From positions 1 through 7,743 of the forward strand of contig JAGWJK010000173.1 in NCBI GenBank assembly GCA_028865845.1: a stretch of 7,743 nucleotides of DNA, given 5' to 3'. This DNA comes from Rhizobiaceae bacterium (lineage in GTDB: Bacteria > Pseudomonadota > Alphaproteobacteria > Rhizobiales > Rhizobiaceae). How positions within the stretch are numbered: position 1 is the stretch's first letter; each line of letters starts with the position of its first letter. The notes below the pieces were generated by a model, which worked only from the letters and a program-made list of their open reading frames with translations, made no database searches and was not told the DNA's origin. Positions 1-5,526 of this stretch are shown here, piece by piece. The translations under genes and the position numbers were made by a program.

Positions 1-119
1 CACACCACTATCTGGCCTTAGCCTTCTTCGCGCTCGTGCTGATGCATCTGGCGGCAGCACTTTTTCACGGACTTGTCCGCCGCGATGGCGTACTCGATAC
101 AATGTTACCTGGCAGGTGA
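1..119 (+). CDS. Cytochrome b561 family protein, 3' end only
   Basis: The reading frame that begins at base 3 is open from the window edge to a TGA at 117-119 and gives the last 38 residues of a protein. The peptide starts HHYLALAFFALVLMH and ends LVRRDGVLDTMLPGR. It is a hydrophobic helix carrying His residues, followed by a basic-acidic tail. This matches the fourth transmembrane helix and C-terminus of bacterial di-haem cytochrome b561 (YodB/CybB type), where the helix typically carries haem-ligand histidines and the tail reads like RRDGVL..MLPG. In that family the protein sits in the inner membrane and passes electrons between quinol and an acceptor. The upstream three helices lie outside the window. 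It points away from the next gene, towards which it converges. The family call rests on a short segment but the pattern is distinctive. Confidence 0.75.
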   Translation, partial: HHYLALAFFALVLMHLAAALFHGLVRRDGVLDTMLPGR

Positions 120-646
120 CGGCGGTGAAGCAGTTGGGCAAAGGCCGCCCGCCGGGGGCGGCGATCTTGAAAGCCTAGCTGTTTAGTCCCGGGAATTGAT
201 GGGTTGGATTTGATCGTGAGACGATCCGGATGTTTTGTCCAGAAGCTTGGACTTTCGTTTTACCACTTCCTCGATGACCGGCTCGGCATTGGCAATATAG
301 GTCAACCGGTTCCACCGCTGCCGACAATCATTCTCGCCCGAGCCTGACCACTGGAGCCGCTCCGAGCGACTGCATTCAGCGACGTTGTCCAACGAGCCGG
401 CAATGGCACGGGATGTGCCGCACTTACCATACCGGCGTTAGCTTCCGATTCTGTGAGCCACGGGGATCAAAGTTCCAATTCCACTTTAAGGAAATTAATA
501 TTCAGTTTATTTCCGCTATCCGTATCCTGCCTTGCGGGTAGCTCTCGATCATTTCGAAGCAATATCGATAGTGACTGATCTCATCTCTTTCCTGATCAAG
601 TTCGGGCTGTGGGTTCACCTCTCAGCCAGAAAAAGATGCCCCAAGC
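120..646. other. Region of about 530 bases with no convincing gene
   Basis: The converging cytochrome b561 and TPR/ATP-grasp genes leave this stretch between them. A minus-strand frame at 392-183 (69 codons, with a segment reading NAEPVIEEVVKRKSKLLD) is open, but it has no recognisable family and I saw no good ribosome binding site. It could be a small hypothetical or a decayed remnant. An A+T-rich patch lies at about 484-513. At 605-627 GGCTG and CAGCC can pair around a 13-base loop, followed by AGAAAAAG. I recognise no insertion sequence ends, tRNA or regulatory motif here. Confidence 0.5.
144..162 (+). terminator. GC-rich hairpin after the cytochrome b561 gene, weak terminator candidate
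   Basis: GCCGCCC (144-150) pairs perfectly with GGGCGGC (156-162) around a five-base loop, 25 bases after the cytochrome b561 stop. There is no T-run after it in either direction, so it is not a textbook intrinsic terminator. It may only protect the 3' end of the message or have no role. Confidence 0.35.
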
Positions 647-2092
647 TCACGCGGTCTGAGAGGTTTTGTGGGCGCCACCGCTCCGGTTGCGCGAAGCCTT
701 TTCGACGGTCATATCGTTCGCTGCGGCGAGGGCGCGGGCAGTCGTCGCGCGTCGATAATCCCACATCGGGTCGTCCGGCGGCGGGACGATGACCATGGTG
801 GCGTTGGCTTCGAAGAACAGCAGATTTCCGTTCTCATCGATCGCAAAATCTATGCCGGCATAATCAAGGCCGAGTGTCGCCTGTATTCCTTCCAGCGCTT
901 TCATCGCCTTCGGTCCGATCACCGACGACATATCCGACAGAAAAGCAGCTTCCTCGTCGCGGTAGCGCTGGTGCTCGGCCATGTCGGCGGTGAAATAATG
1001 GACCATCCAGTCCCGCGAGACGGCCATGTGCAGCGGGAAGAGCGCATTGCCGATCATCATCACGCGATATTTTCGCGCCTGCCCCTCGGCGTCCCGCGCG
1101 TCGAGATATTCGATCGCAAGCAGTTGCTCCCCCGGCAGGTCGGCAAGCGCGGCATCCAGATCGGCGACTGCGTCGATTTTTCGAAAGTATCGTCCGGTAT
1201 GATAGCCCGGGCTTCGCAGTAAAAAGGGATAGCCGATCACTTCACCCTGCCGCGCGGCGTCAGAACGCGTCACCAGCGCCATGCGCGGGGATCGAACATG
1301 CGGCACCCCCCTCACCCGATCGGCATTCGAGATGCGGTCCGTCGGCCTGATGCGCTCGGGCCGGTTGACGGTCGGCGCGACGGTCAGGGCCAGCACGCGC
1401 TCCGCCGCGTCGAGTGCAGCCAGGCATATGTCGGCATCGCCGATGGCGTTGAAGACGACATCATGCGGCGGAAGCGGTTTCGTCGTATCGAAACCTTCGA
1501 CGACAAGCACCGACACGTCGAAAAGCTTGTCACTGAGCAGGAAGCGCGTCGGGATATTTCCGCCGACGGCAGATACAAGAACGAGGACGCGGCAAGGCGT
1601 ACCTTCACCACGATAGGGATGAAAACTGAGCTCGGAGGGTCGATAACTCTTCTGACGATGCTCCTCGGCAGCTTCCCAATCGCCGAGATTCTGCAGGAGG
1701 TTGGCCATGCTGCGATGAACGTCCGGATGGTCGGGAGCAAGATGGAGGGCAACCCCGAGCTCGGCACCGGCCCGTGTAAATTCACCGTTCGAAAGCAGTG
1801 AGTTGGCGTAGTTGGTACGCCCGATGACATTGTCCGGATGACGCCTGACCGCCTCGGCATAAGCAAGGCGCGCGGCGCTACGAAAATTGGTTTTATCAAG
1901 CAGATTGGCAAGGTCGTTGAGGGCGCCGAAATGATTGGTATCGATCGCGAGGATCGCCAGATAGGCCTGCTTTGCTTCGTCATATCGCCCGTTACCGGCA
2001 TCGAGGCTGGCCTGTTGGAATAGTAGATCGATGTCAGGCTGCCGTGGCGAACGCGCCATTTCGATATCCGCTGGAGAAGTCTCCGAAGTCAC
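647..2092 (-). CDS. TPR-repeat protein fused to a C-terminal ATP-grasp (glutathione synthase/RimK-like) ligase domain
   Basis: Residue numbers count from the GTG at 2092 (481 aa). Residues about 22-150 form three to four tetratricopeptide repeats (for example YDEAKQAYLAILAIDTNHFG, then repeats with the same helix-turn-helix spacing and a P/D at the turns), normally a protein-docking scaffold. Residues about 166-285 look like the pre-ATP-grasp fold, with DVVFNAIGDAD and APTVNRP. Residues about 286-437 are ATP-grasp: the nucleotide-binding strand PFLLRSPGYHTGRYF (Arg293 where Lys is more usual), Glu328 in the IEYLDA hinge, Lys341 before a beta strand, and the metal-binding end GIDFAIDENGNLLFFEANAT with Asp415, Glu428 and Asn430. 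ATP-grasp enzymes join a carboxylate to an amine or thiol through an acyl phosphate; the substrate here cannot be read. No signal peptide or membrane helix, so probably cytosolic. An ATG at 2104 gives four more residues but has no Shine-Dalgarno. The GTG has GGAG six bases upstream and overlaps the stop of a short upstream ORF (GTGA). Fold call firm; function open. Confidence 0.85.
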   Translation of the reverse strand: MTSETSPADIEMARSPRQPDIDLLFQQASLDAGNGRYDEAKQAYLAILAIDTNHFGALNDLANLLDKTNFRSAARLAYAEAVRRHPDNVIGRTNYANSLLSNGEFTRAGAELGVALHLAPDHPDVHRSMANLLQNLGDWEAAEEHRQKSYRPSELSFHPYRGEGTPCRVLVLVSAVGGNIPTRFLLSDKLFDVSVLVVEGFDTTKPLPPHDVVFNAIGDADICLAALDAAERVLALTVAPTVNRPERIRPTDRISNADRVRGVPHVRSPRMALVTRSDAARQGEVIGYPFLLRSPGYHTGRYFRKIDAVADLDAALADLPGEQLLAIEYLDARDAEGQARKYRVMMIGNALFPLHMAVSRDWMVHYFTADMAEHQRYRDEEAAFLSDMSSVIGPKAMKALEGIQATLGLDYAGIDFAIDENGNLLFFEANATMVIVPPPDDPMWDYRRATTARALAAANDMTVEKASRNRSGGAHKTSQTA

Positions 2093-2145
2093 GCCACTCT
2101 CCATCTGGCCGGGCGCGACTCATATGGCACCACGGTATCCGTCAT
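2089..2145 (-). CDS. Possible 18-residue leader ORF, overlapping the start of the TPR/ATP-grasp gene
   Basis: ATG at 2145-2143 opens a short frame reading MTDTVVPYESRPARWRVA, stopped by TGA at 2091-2089. The stop shares bases with the GTG start of the ATP-grasp gene (GTGA), the usual geometry for translational coupling. A GAGGAG lies upstream of the ATG, but 13 bases away, longer than ideal. The peptide resembles nothing I know. It could be a coupling leader, or simply untranslated leader that happens to be open. Confidence 0.25.
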   Translation of the reverse strand: MTDTVVPYESRPARWRVA

Positions 2146-2417
2146 TCTGCCGCGCTTGCTCCTCAGGATGAAAGACGGGGTGACAAAATGCCCTAAGCAG
2201 GAAAATCGGTGTGTTTTACGCTGACAGAAGCGGCGCTCGGATTAGCGTCTGATCAGGTCATCTATGCGCGAAAGAAACAATTTCAGCAGCGGCGATTTAT
2301 TGCCCTTGTGATAGCGCGACGCGCCGACCACGGATCGTATCCCGAACTGGTGGTCCGTGGCGTCGGCCAATTTGCGGCACATGAACAAGGCTGGCCGGTA
2401 TTTTCGTGAATGAAGAA
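2146..2417. other. Intergenic region between the dehydratase terminator and the ATP-grasp leader
   Basis: This gap should hold the promoter of the ATP-grasp gene, because a terminator closes the upstream gene. The nearest -35-like sequence on the minus strand, TTGTCA, has no acceptable -10 at 17 bases, so I name no promoter. A minus-strand frame 2454-2242 (70 codons, TTG start that overlaps the dehydratase stop, and begins inside the terminator stem) encodes a basic peptide ending LLKLFLSRIDDLIRR. It has no recognisable family and is more likely chance than gene. Confidence 0.4.
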
Positions 2418-2452
2418 GAAGATCCCCGTCGCGTTGGTATCGGGGGATCTTC
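2405..2452 (-). terminator. Rho-independent terminator of the dehydratase gene
   Basis: Reading the minus strand, GAAGATCCCC (2452-2443) pairs in all ten positions with GGGGATCTTC (2427-2418), with a 15-base loop. It is followed by the T-rich run TTCTTCATTC. The stem begins on the last two bases of the dehydratase stop codon, so termination follows directly after translation. The plus-strand side has no T-run after the stem, which fixes the direction. Confidence 0.65.
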
Positions 2453-3362
2453 AAGCGAGCTCGGCGTCCCAGTTCTGCAACTGCTGAAGCGTCGCGGACG
2501 AGCCGCCGCAGACGACGACGAGGACGTTTCGAGCTTGGTCCAGTTCCTTGGCATCATAGACGGCAGCAAGATTTGCTCCGCAAGCAGGCTCCACAAGCAC
2601 GCGATGATCATCGAGAAAGCGCAGGCACGCCTTCACTGCATCGCGATCACTGACGGTGACCGGCTTCACCGGATAGGATTGCGTCAATGAGAATGCATGC
2701 TCGGAGACCTGTTTGGCTCCCAGCGAAGAAGCGATGCTGGTGATCGCGGGAAGCGTGACCCGTTCGCCGGCGGCAATTGACTGGGCGAGAGATGATGCAC
2801 CCGCAGTCTCGACCGCGAGGATCGGCGTGCGCCAACCTCTGCGTTCCAAACCGAGAGCGACGCCGCTGAGCAGCCCTCCCCCGCCGACAGAAACGACGAC
2901 CAAATCCGGTCGGCGCTCTTCGGGGATTTCATCGACGATCGTCGCATGCCCTTCCCACAGCAGCGGATCGTCAAACGGATGAATGAATGCATCGTCGTCG
3001 GTTAATAGCTTCAGGCAGGCTTCATTGGCCTCCTGCCATGACGCGCCTTCGACAATCACCTGGGCGCCAAGCTGGCTGATGAGGCCGATAGCGCGCTGCG
3101 AGGTGGTCTGCGGGACGACAACGGTGACGGGGATACCGAGTTGCTGGCCGGCATAGGCGACCGCAAGACCGGCGTTTCCACCCGATGAGGAAACGAATTT
3201 CCGCTTGCCCATGTCCCGATGATGAGTGCATGCGCGGCCGATACCACGGATTTTGAAAGAGCCGGACGGCTGCAAGGCATCGAACTTCAGCCAGATGGAC
3301 CGGCCACTGGCGAGGCTCATCGCTTCAGAATGCAAAAGGGGTGTGTTGATATGGAGGGACAT
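2451..3362 (-). CDS. PLP-dependent L-serine/L-threonine dehydratase (SDH type)
   Basis: The 303-residue protein belongs to fold-type II PLP enzymes that deaminate L-serine to pyruvate or L-threonine to 2-oxobutyrate. Visible landmarks: HINTPLLHS at the N-terminus, the Schiff-base motif PSGSFKIRG with Lys37, the asparagine loop SSSGGNAG (58-65), PFDDPLLWEGHA (129-140), the phosphate-binding tetraglycine GGGG (160-163), VETAG with Glu185 (the monovalent-cation site in the family), EPACGA (258-263), and VCGGS with Cys285, expected beside the pyridine nitrogen. These agree closely, along the whole length, with mammalian liver serine dehydratase (about 327 aa). There is no C-terminal ACT regulatory domain, so it is the catabolic, not the isoleucine-biosynthetic, type. 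A longer frame reaches 3470, but homology begins at the Met at 3362, which has AAAGGA and CGAG upstream. Serine versus threonine preference cannot be read. A LacI-like operator upstream suggests repression. Confidence 0.88.
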   Translation of the reverse strand: MSLHINTPLLHSEAMSLASGRSIWLKFDALQPSGSFKIRGIGRACTHHRDMGKRKFVSSSGGNAGLAVAYAGQQLGIPVTVVVPQTTSQRAIGLISQLGAQVIVEGASWQEANEACLKLLTDDDAFIHPFDDPLLWEGHATIVDEIPEERRPDLVVVSVGGGGLLSGVALGLERRGWRTPILAVETAGASSLAQSIAAGERVTLPAITSIASSLGAKQVSEHAFSLTQSYPVKPVTVSDRDAVKACLRFLDDHRVLVEPACGANLAAVYDAKELDQARNVLVVVCGGSSATLQQLQNWDAELA

Positions 3363-3515
3363 GTGATCTCGATTTTCCTTTATGTAACCGAAGTGGCCGC
3401 GCTGCGGTTCCGCCTCGCCTGACTCTATCTCTATTTTTGGGAACGCATCACAGCAAGCGAACTTATCCAACTATCGAGGCTTCACGCCTTGGCGGCATCT
3501 TAAGCCCCTCCCCTC

Positions 3516-3537
3516 ATGTACGTTAGCGCCAACATGT
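3516..3537. promoter_or_regulatory. LacI-family-like operator dyad
   Basis: Minus strand reads TGTTGGCGCTAACG. This differs at two of fourteen positions from TGTTAGCGCTAACA, a palindrome recognised by many LacI/GalR-family repressors. The core is 3522-3533, with a further ATGT/ACAT pair just outside it that is offset by a few bases. It lies between the stop of the 91-aa gene and the dehydratase start, about 160 bases upstream of the latter. No LacI-type regulator gene is in the window. The site is inferred from symmetry alone. Confidence 0.4.
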
Positions 3538-3545
3538 CAGCCGGA

Positions 3546-3821
3546 TCAATTGCCGGGCGCTCCGAGATCGATCATCTCGCCGCGTGCCCATCCTTCAGCG
3601 AGGCCTAAGAGGATATCCAGCTCGCGTCTCAGGGAAGCTGCACGCACGACATCCCCGGCATGCTCGCTGTTGCCGCGCACATGATAGAAATCGCCGACGC
3701 TGCTTCCACTCAGCTTTCGCGCATCTTCGAGCGCGAGCTTCAAGTCCGCCAGCTCTGTTCGAATGGCGAAATAGCGCCGCATGACGGCGATCAATCGCTG
3801 GTCGTTTTCCGCAGCATCCAT
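3546..3821 (-). CDS. Hypothetical 91-residue helical protein downstream of repC
   Basis: I do not recognise a family. The ATG at 3821 is preceded by GGAAGAAG six bases away, a good ribosome binding site; an in-frame TTG at 3836 would place that site inside the gene, so the ATG is preferred. The protein starts MDAAENDQRLIAVMRRYF. Residues about 5-40 are predicted by eye as a long charged helix with a heptad-like spacing (IRTELADLKLALEDARKL), then a loop SGSSVGDFYHVRG, then a second helix (VVRAASLRRELDILLGLAEG). Two helices with alternating charge suggest a small coiled-coil or helical hairpin that may dimerise. No Cys, no signal peptide, no membrane segment. It is 243 bases after the repC stop on the same strand, so it may be read from the rep transcript or from its own promoter. 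Possible roles in plasmid maintenance are speculation. Confidence 0.6.
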   Translation of the reverse strand: MDAAENDQRLIAVMRRYFAIRTELADLKLALEDARKLSGSSVGDFYHVRGNSEHAGDVVRAASLRRELDILLGLAEGWARGEMIDLGAPGN

Positions 3822-3866
3822 ATTAGCTTCTTCCAATGTTTCTAAGGGAGGAAGAAACAGATTCGT

Positions 3867-3879
3867 GTGACGCTGTCAC
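3867..3879. repeat. Dyad GTGAC-GCT-GTCAC upstream of the 91-residue gene
   Basis: A perfect five-base inverted repeat around a three-base centre, 46 bases upstream of the 91-aa start codon. The position suits an operator for that gene, but no regulator is implied by the sequence and a 5-bp repeat can arise by chance. Confidence 0.3.
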
Positions 3880-4064
3880 GCTCTCACTCCGTGCAAAAGA
3901 GAAGCGGCACTCAGCCGATCAGCAAGGATCCTCTGCAAAAAGTGGTAGATTTATCCTCAGAAATCCCTCGTTACGGCCATCGGAAGAGTGCCCAAAATCC
4001 CACGAAAGAGGGAGCGATACACATTTTATTAACCATAATTTCCTGTTGTGCCGTTCGGTAGTCA

Positions 4065-5366
4065 CTATCCAGCCTTTTGACTGAATTGTGCGTTCGAACG
4101 CGCCAGCGCCATCAGCATCGGACCGATCGCAAATTCACTCCGCTCCGCGCGGCGAGTGAGCTCACGAAGATAGCCGCCGGCGGAGTTGATCTGCTCTGCC
4201 CGCTGGAGAACGCAGGCAACGACGATCGCGGCGTTTTCCGGTCCCATGGTGTCGCAGGCCTGCTGATAAGCGCTTGGACTGATGGCAAGCATCGAACGAA
4301 CCACGACGGCAGCTGTCATCAGATCGCGCCAGCTACCGATGGAACCACCAGGCCCGTACATCGTGATTTCGGGGCAGGCTTGCAGAACCATGCCGAGCGG
4401 GAATGTTTTCATCGCAGGTTTGTCGGATCGATACGGAATTCGGGTGTTCTGCGCCAGCAGTTCCACATTCGTTGATCCGTGTTGGCCATCGCGGGCCATC
4501 GCTCCGGCAGAGTGCTGCAATGTGTTTTCCGAATTCTCGCCCAGCTTCTGTTCGAAGCCCGGTTCAAGTTCAGAATTAGAATTAGGATTTAGAGTCTGTT
4601 TGTGGCGCTCAGTTTGAGACTCATTGGAGCTTAGATTTTCTGTTTTTGATCGAATTTCCAGGAGGTTGACGATCTCTTCGCGCAGCATCTCCAGATTCTC
4701 GAGCACTTCGGCAATCTCATGAATGGATGGTGCTCTCGGAATCTGGTCGACGAAAGCGCGGAACTGATCGTGGATGTCAGGCCAATTCCCCGGCGCACCT
4801 TCCTCAAGCGCGACGTTGATCAGCTTGGCGATATCTCTGCGGCAAAGCGACAACCGCTCTTTGGTGACGCGCATCAATTGCCGATCGGCCTCAACGCGAG
4901 CGGCAAGGGTTTCGATCTCGCTTGAGCGAGCAAGCAGCGGCGCGATACTGAACCCGAAGGCCTGGTCGATGGTGCCGTCCTGCCCTCTTCGAGCATAGCG
5001 CTTTCCATTGGGGCTATCCTTGCGAACCAGCAGGCCCGCTTCGACGAGTACGGCAAGATGACGGCGAAGTGTCGCCGGTGTCATGCCATGCGCGCGAACG
5101 GACAATTGCGCATTCGAGGGAAACACCACGAGACCATTCTCCTCGGAAAGCTCATCGCCGGGATAAAAGCTCAACAGAGCATCGAGTACCGACAAGGCGC
5201 GATCCGTCACGCCGAGCAATGGTCTTGCTTCGCATATGGCCCGAAAGATTTTCCATTTATTGATCGTTCGTCCGGCTTCGATGCCGCTGGCTCGAAATTG
5301 GCTAACCAACATGCCAAGCGTCATCGGCCGCCGCCCAAAGGGCGTCGTCACACTTCCACCATCCAT
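4065..5366 (-). CDS. repC: Replication initiator RepC
   Basis: RepC is the initiator that is essential for replication of repABC plasmids; it binds an origin lying inside its own gene. The 433-residue length is usual (about 400-440). The N-terminus VTTPFGRRPMTLGML is a signature of the family. Residues about 1-240 form the DNA-binding region, with a winged-helix segment at about 84-127 (LSVRAHGMTPATLRRHLAVL, then GLLVRKDSPNGKRYARR). Residues about 233-315 are a low-complexity hydrophilic linker rich in Asn, Ser and Glu. Residues about 316-425 are the conserved C-terminal domain, with ACPEITMYGPGGSI and WRDLMTAAVVVRSMLAIS. The start has AGGTG eight bases upstream, in a hairpin that can hide it. 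Expression should be limited by the plus-strand antisense RNA in the leader. The gene follows repB after a 160-base gap and is complete, with TAG as its stop. Confidence 0.97.
   Translation of the reverse strand: MDGGSVTTPFGRRPMTLGMLVSQFRASGIEAGRTINKWKIFRAICEARPLLGVTDRALSVLDALLSFYPGDELSEENGLVVFPSNAQLSVRAHGMTPATLRRHLAVLVEAGLLVRKDSPNGKRYARRGQDGTIDQAFGFSIAPLLARSSEIETLAARVEADRQLMRVTKERLSLCRRDIAKLINVALEEGAPGNWPDIHDQFRAFVDQIPRAPSIHEIAEVLENLEMLREEIVNLLEIRSKTENLSSNESQTERHKQTLNPNSNSELEPGFEQKLGENSENTLQHSAGAMARDGQHGSTNVELLAQNTRIPYRSDKPAMKTFPLGMVLQACPEITMYGPGGSIGSWRDLMTAAVVVRSMLAISPSAYQQACDTMGPENAAIVVACVLQRAEQINSAGGYLRELTRRAERSEFAIGPMLMALARSNAQFSQKAG
4561..4660. other. oriV: Probable replication origin (oriV) inside repC
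   Basis: This 100-base stretch is about 37% G+C by hand count, clearly below the surrounding repC sequence. It includes three hexamers in tandem at 4572-4589 (AGAATT, AGAATT, AGGATT) and T-runs at 4635-4647. It lies over the codons for the RepC linker. In repABC plasmids studied so far (for example R. etli p42d and Agrobacterium Ti replicons) the origin was mapped to an A+T-rich segment in the middle of repC. Assignment is by that precedent; exact limits are not visible. Confidence 0.6.
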
Positions 5367-5367
5367 T

Positions 5368-5397
5368 TTTCTTTCACCTCAGCTTAGGCAAAAGAAA
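5368..5397 (-). promoter_or_regulatory. repC leader hairpin that sequesters the Shine-Dalgarno
   Basis: In the repC message, UUUCUUUUGCCU (5397-5386) can pair with AGGUGAAAGAAA (5379-5368) over 12 positions (two G-U pairs) around the loop AAGCUG. The second arm contains the repC ribosome binding site AGGUG and ends just before the AUG. When folded it would block initiation. The two G-U pairs make it stable in the sense RNA but not in the complementary strand. This fits the family model in which antisense RNA binding further upstream shifts the leader into a form that silences repC. Confidence 0.6.
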
Positions 5398-5403
5398 TCC
5401 ACC

Positions 5404-5418
5404 CACCAAAAAATGGTG
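5404..5418 (-). promoter_or_regulatory. Small leader hairpin upstream of the repC SD hairpin
   Basis: CACCA and TGGTG pair around a five-base homopolymer loop. In the message, its CACC could instead pair with the GGUG of the repC ribosome binding site, giving two alternative folds. It could be part of the switch that responds to the antisense RNA. Confidence 0.35.
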
Positions 5419-5427
5419 CCAAGACTC

Positions 5428-5456
5428 TTGACTGGGATTCGGGGAAATGCGATTCT
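5428..5456 (+). promoter_or_regulatory. Promoter of the antisense RNA
   Basis: TTGACT at 5428-5433 matches the -35 consensus in five of six positions. Seventeen bases later GATTCT (5451-5456) is a weak -10. Transcription would start near 5463, giving an RNA of about 58-59 bases up to the terminator, the size known for rhizobial counter-transcribed RNAs. A weak -10 is common in this group. Confidence 0.55.
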
Positions 5457-5462
5457 CGTGCT

Positions 5463-5521
5463 TGTCACAGACTACGAGGAAGGCTTCCACGACTTGGTCG
5501 TTTTGGGGGCCTTTTTCTTTT
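5463..5521 (+). ncRNA. ctRNA: Counter-transcribed antisense RNA (incompatibility RNA) against the repC leader
   Basis: repABC plasmids encode, between repB and repC and on the opposite strand, a short RNA that lowers repC expression and sets copy number and incompatibility (called ctRNA, IncA or RepE). Here the plus strand has a promoter at 5428-5456 and a terminator hairpin at 5480-5513. This leaves a single-stranded 5' tail of about 17 bases (5463-5479) for first contact with the target and the hairpin as the rest of the molecule. Whole length is about 59 bases. Because it is transcribed from the complement of the repBC leader, it pairs perfectly with that message in cis. The start position is predicted from the promoter. 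Confidence 0.8.
5480..5521 (+). terminator. Terminator of the antisense RNA
   Basis: AAGGCUUCC (5480-5488) pairs with GGGGGCCUU (5505-5513) in nine positions (two G-U). Above it ACGAC (5489-5493) pairs with GUCGU (5497-5501), with a UUU bulge at 5502-5504 and a UUG loop. The stem is followed by UUUCUUUU (5514-5521). This is a complete rho-independent terminator pointing in the plus direction, ending five bases before the repB stop codon. Confidence 0.85.
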
Positions 5522-5526
5522 GCGGT

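Noticed and set aside
183..392. Minus-strand 69-codon frame in the left intergenic region
   Set aside because: No family recognised, no good ribosome binding site, no neighbour on the same transcript; kept only as a remark in the intergenic entry.
532..1801. Long plus-strand frames opposite the ATP-grasp gene, and similar frames opposite dehydratase, repC, repB and repA
   Set aside because: They mirror high-GC codons of clearly homologous minus-strand genes, are rich in Arg, Ser and Pro, and show no domain.
2242..2454. Minus-strand 70-codon frame after the dehydratase
   Set aside because: It would start with TTG inside the terminator stem and overlaps the dehydratase stop; probably chance.
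3363..3470. Upstream extension of the dehydratase to an alternative start at 3470
   Set aside because: The extra 36 residues match nothing in the SDH family, while the Met at 3362 aligns with the family N-terminus and has a ribosome binding site.
3837..4064. Possible terminator after repC (TCCC...GGGATTTT on the minus strand)
   Set aside because: Only a four-base stem; too weak to call.
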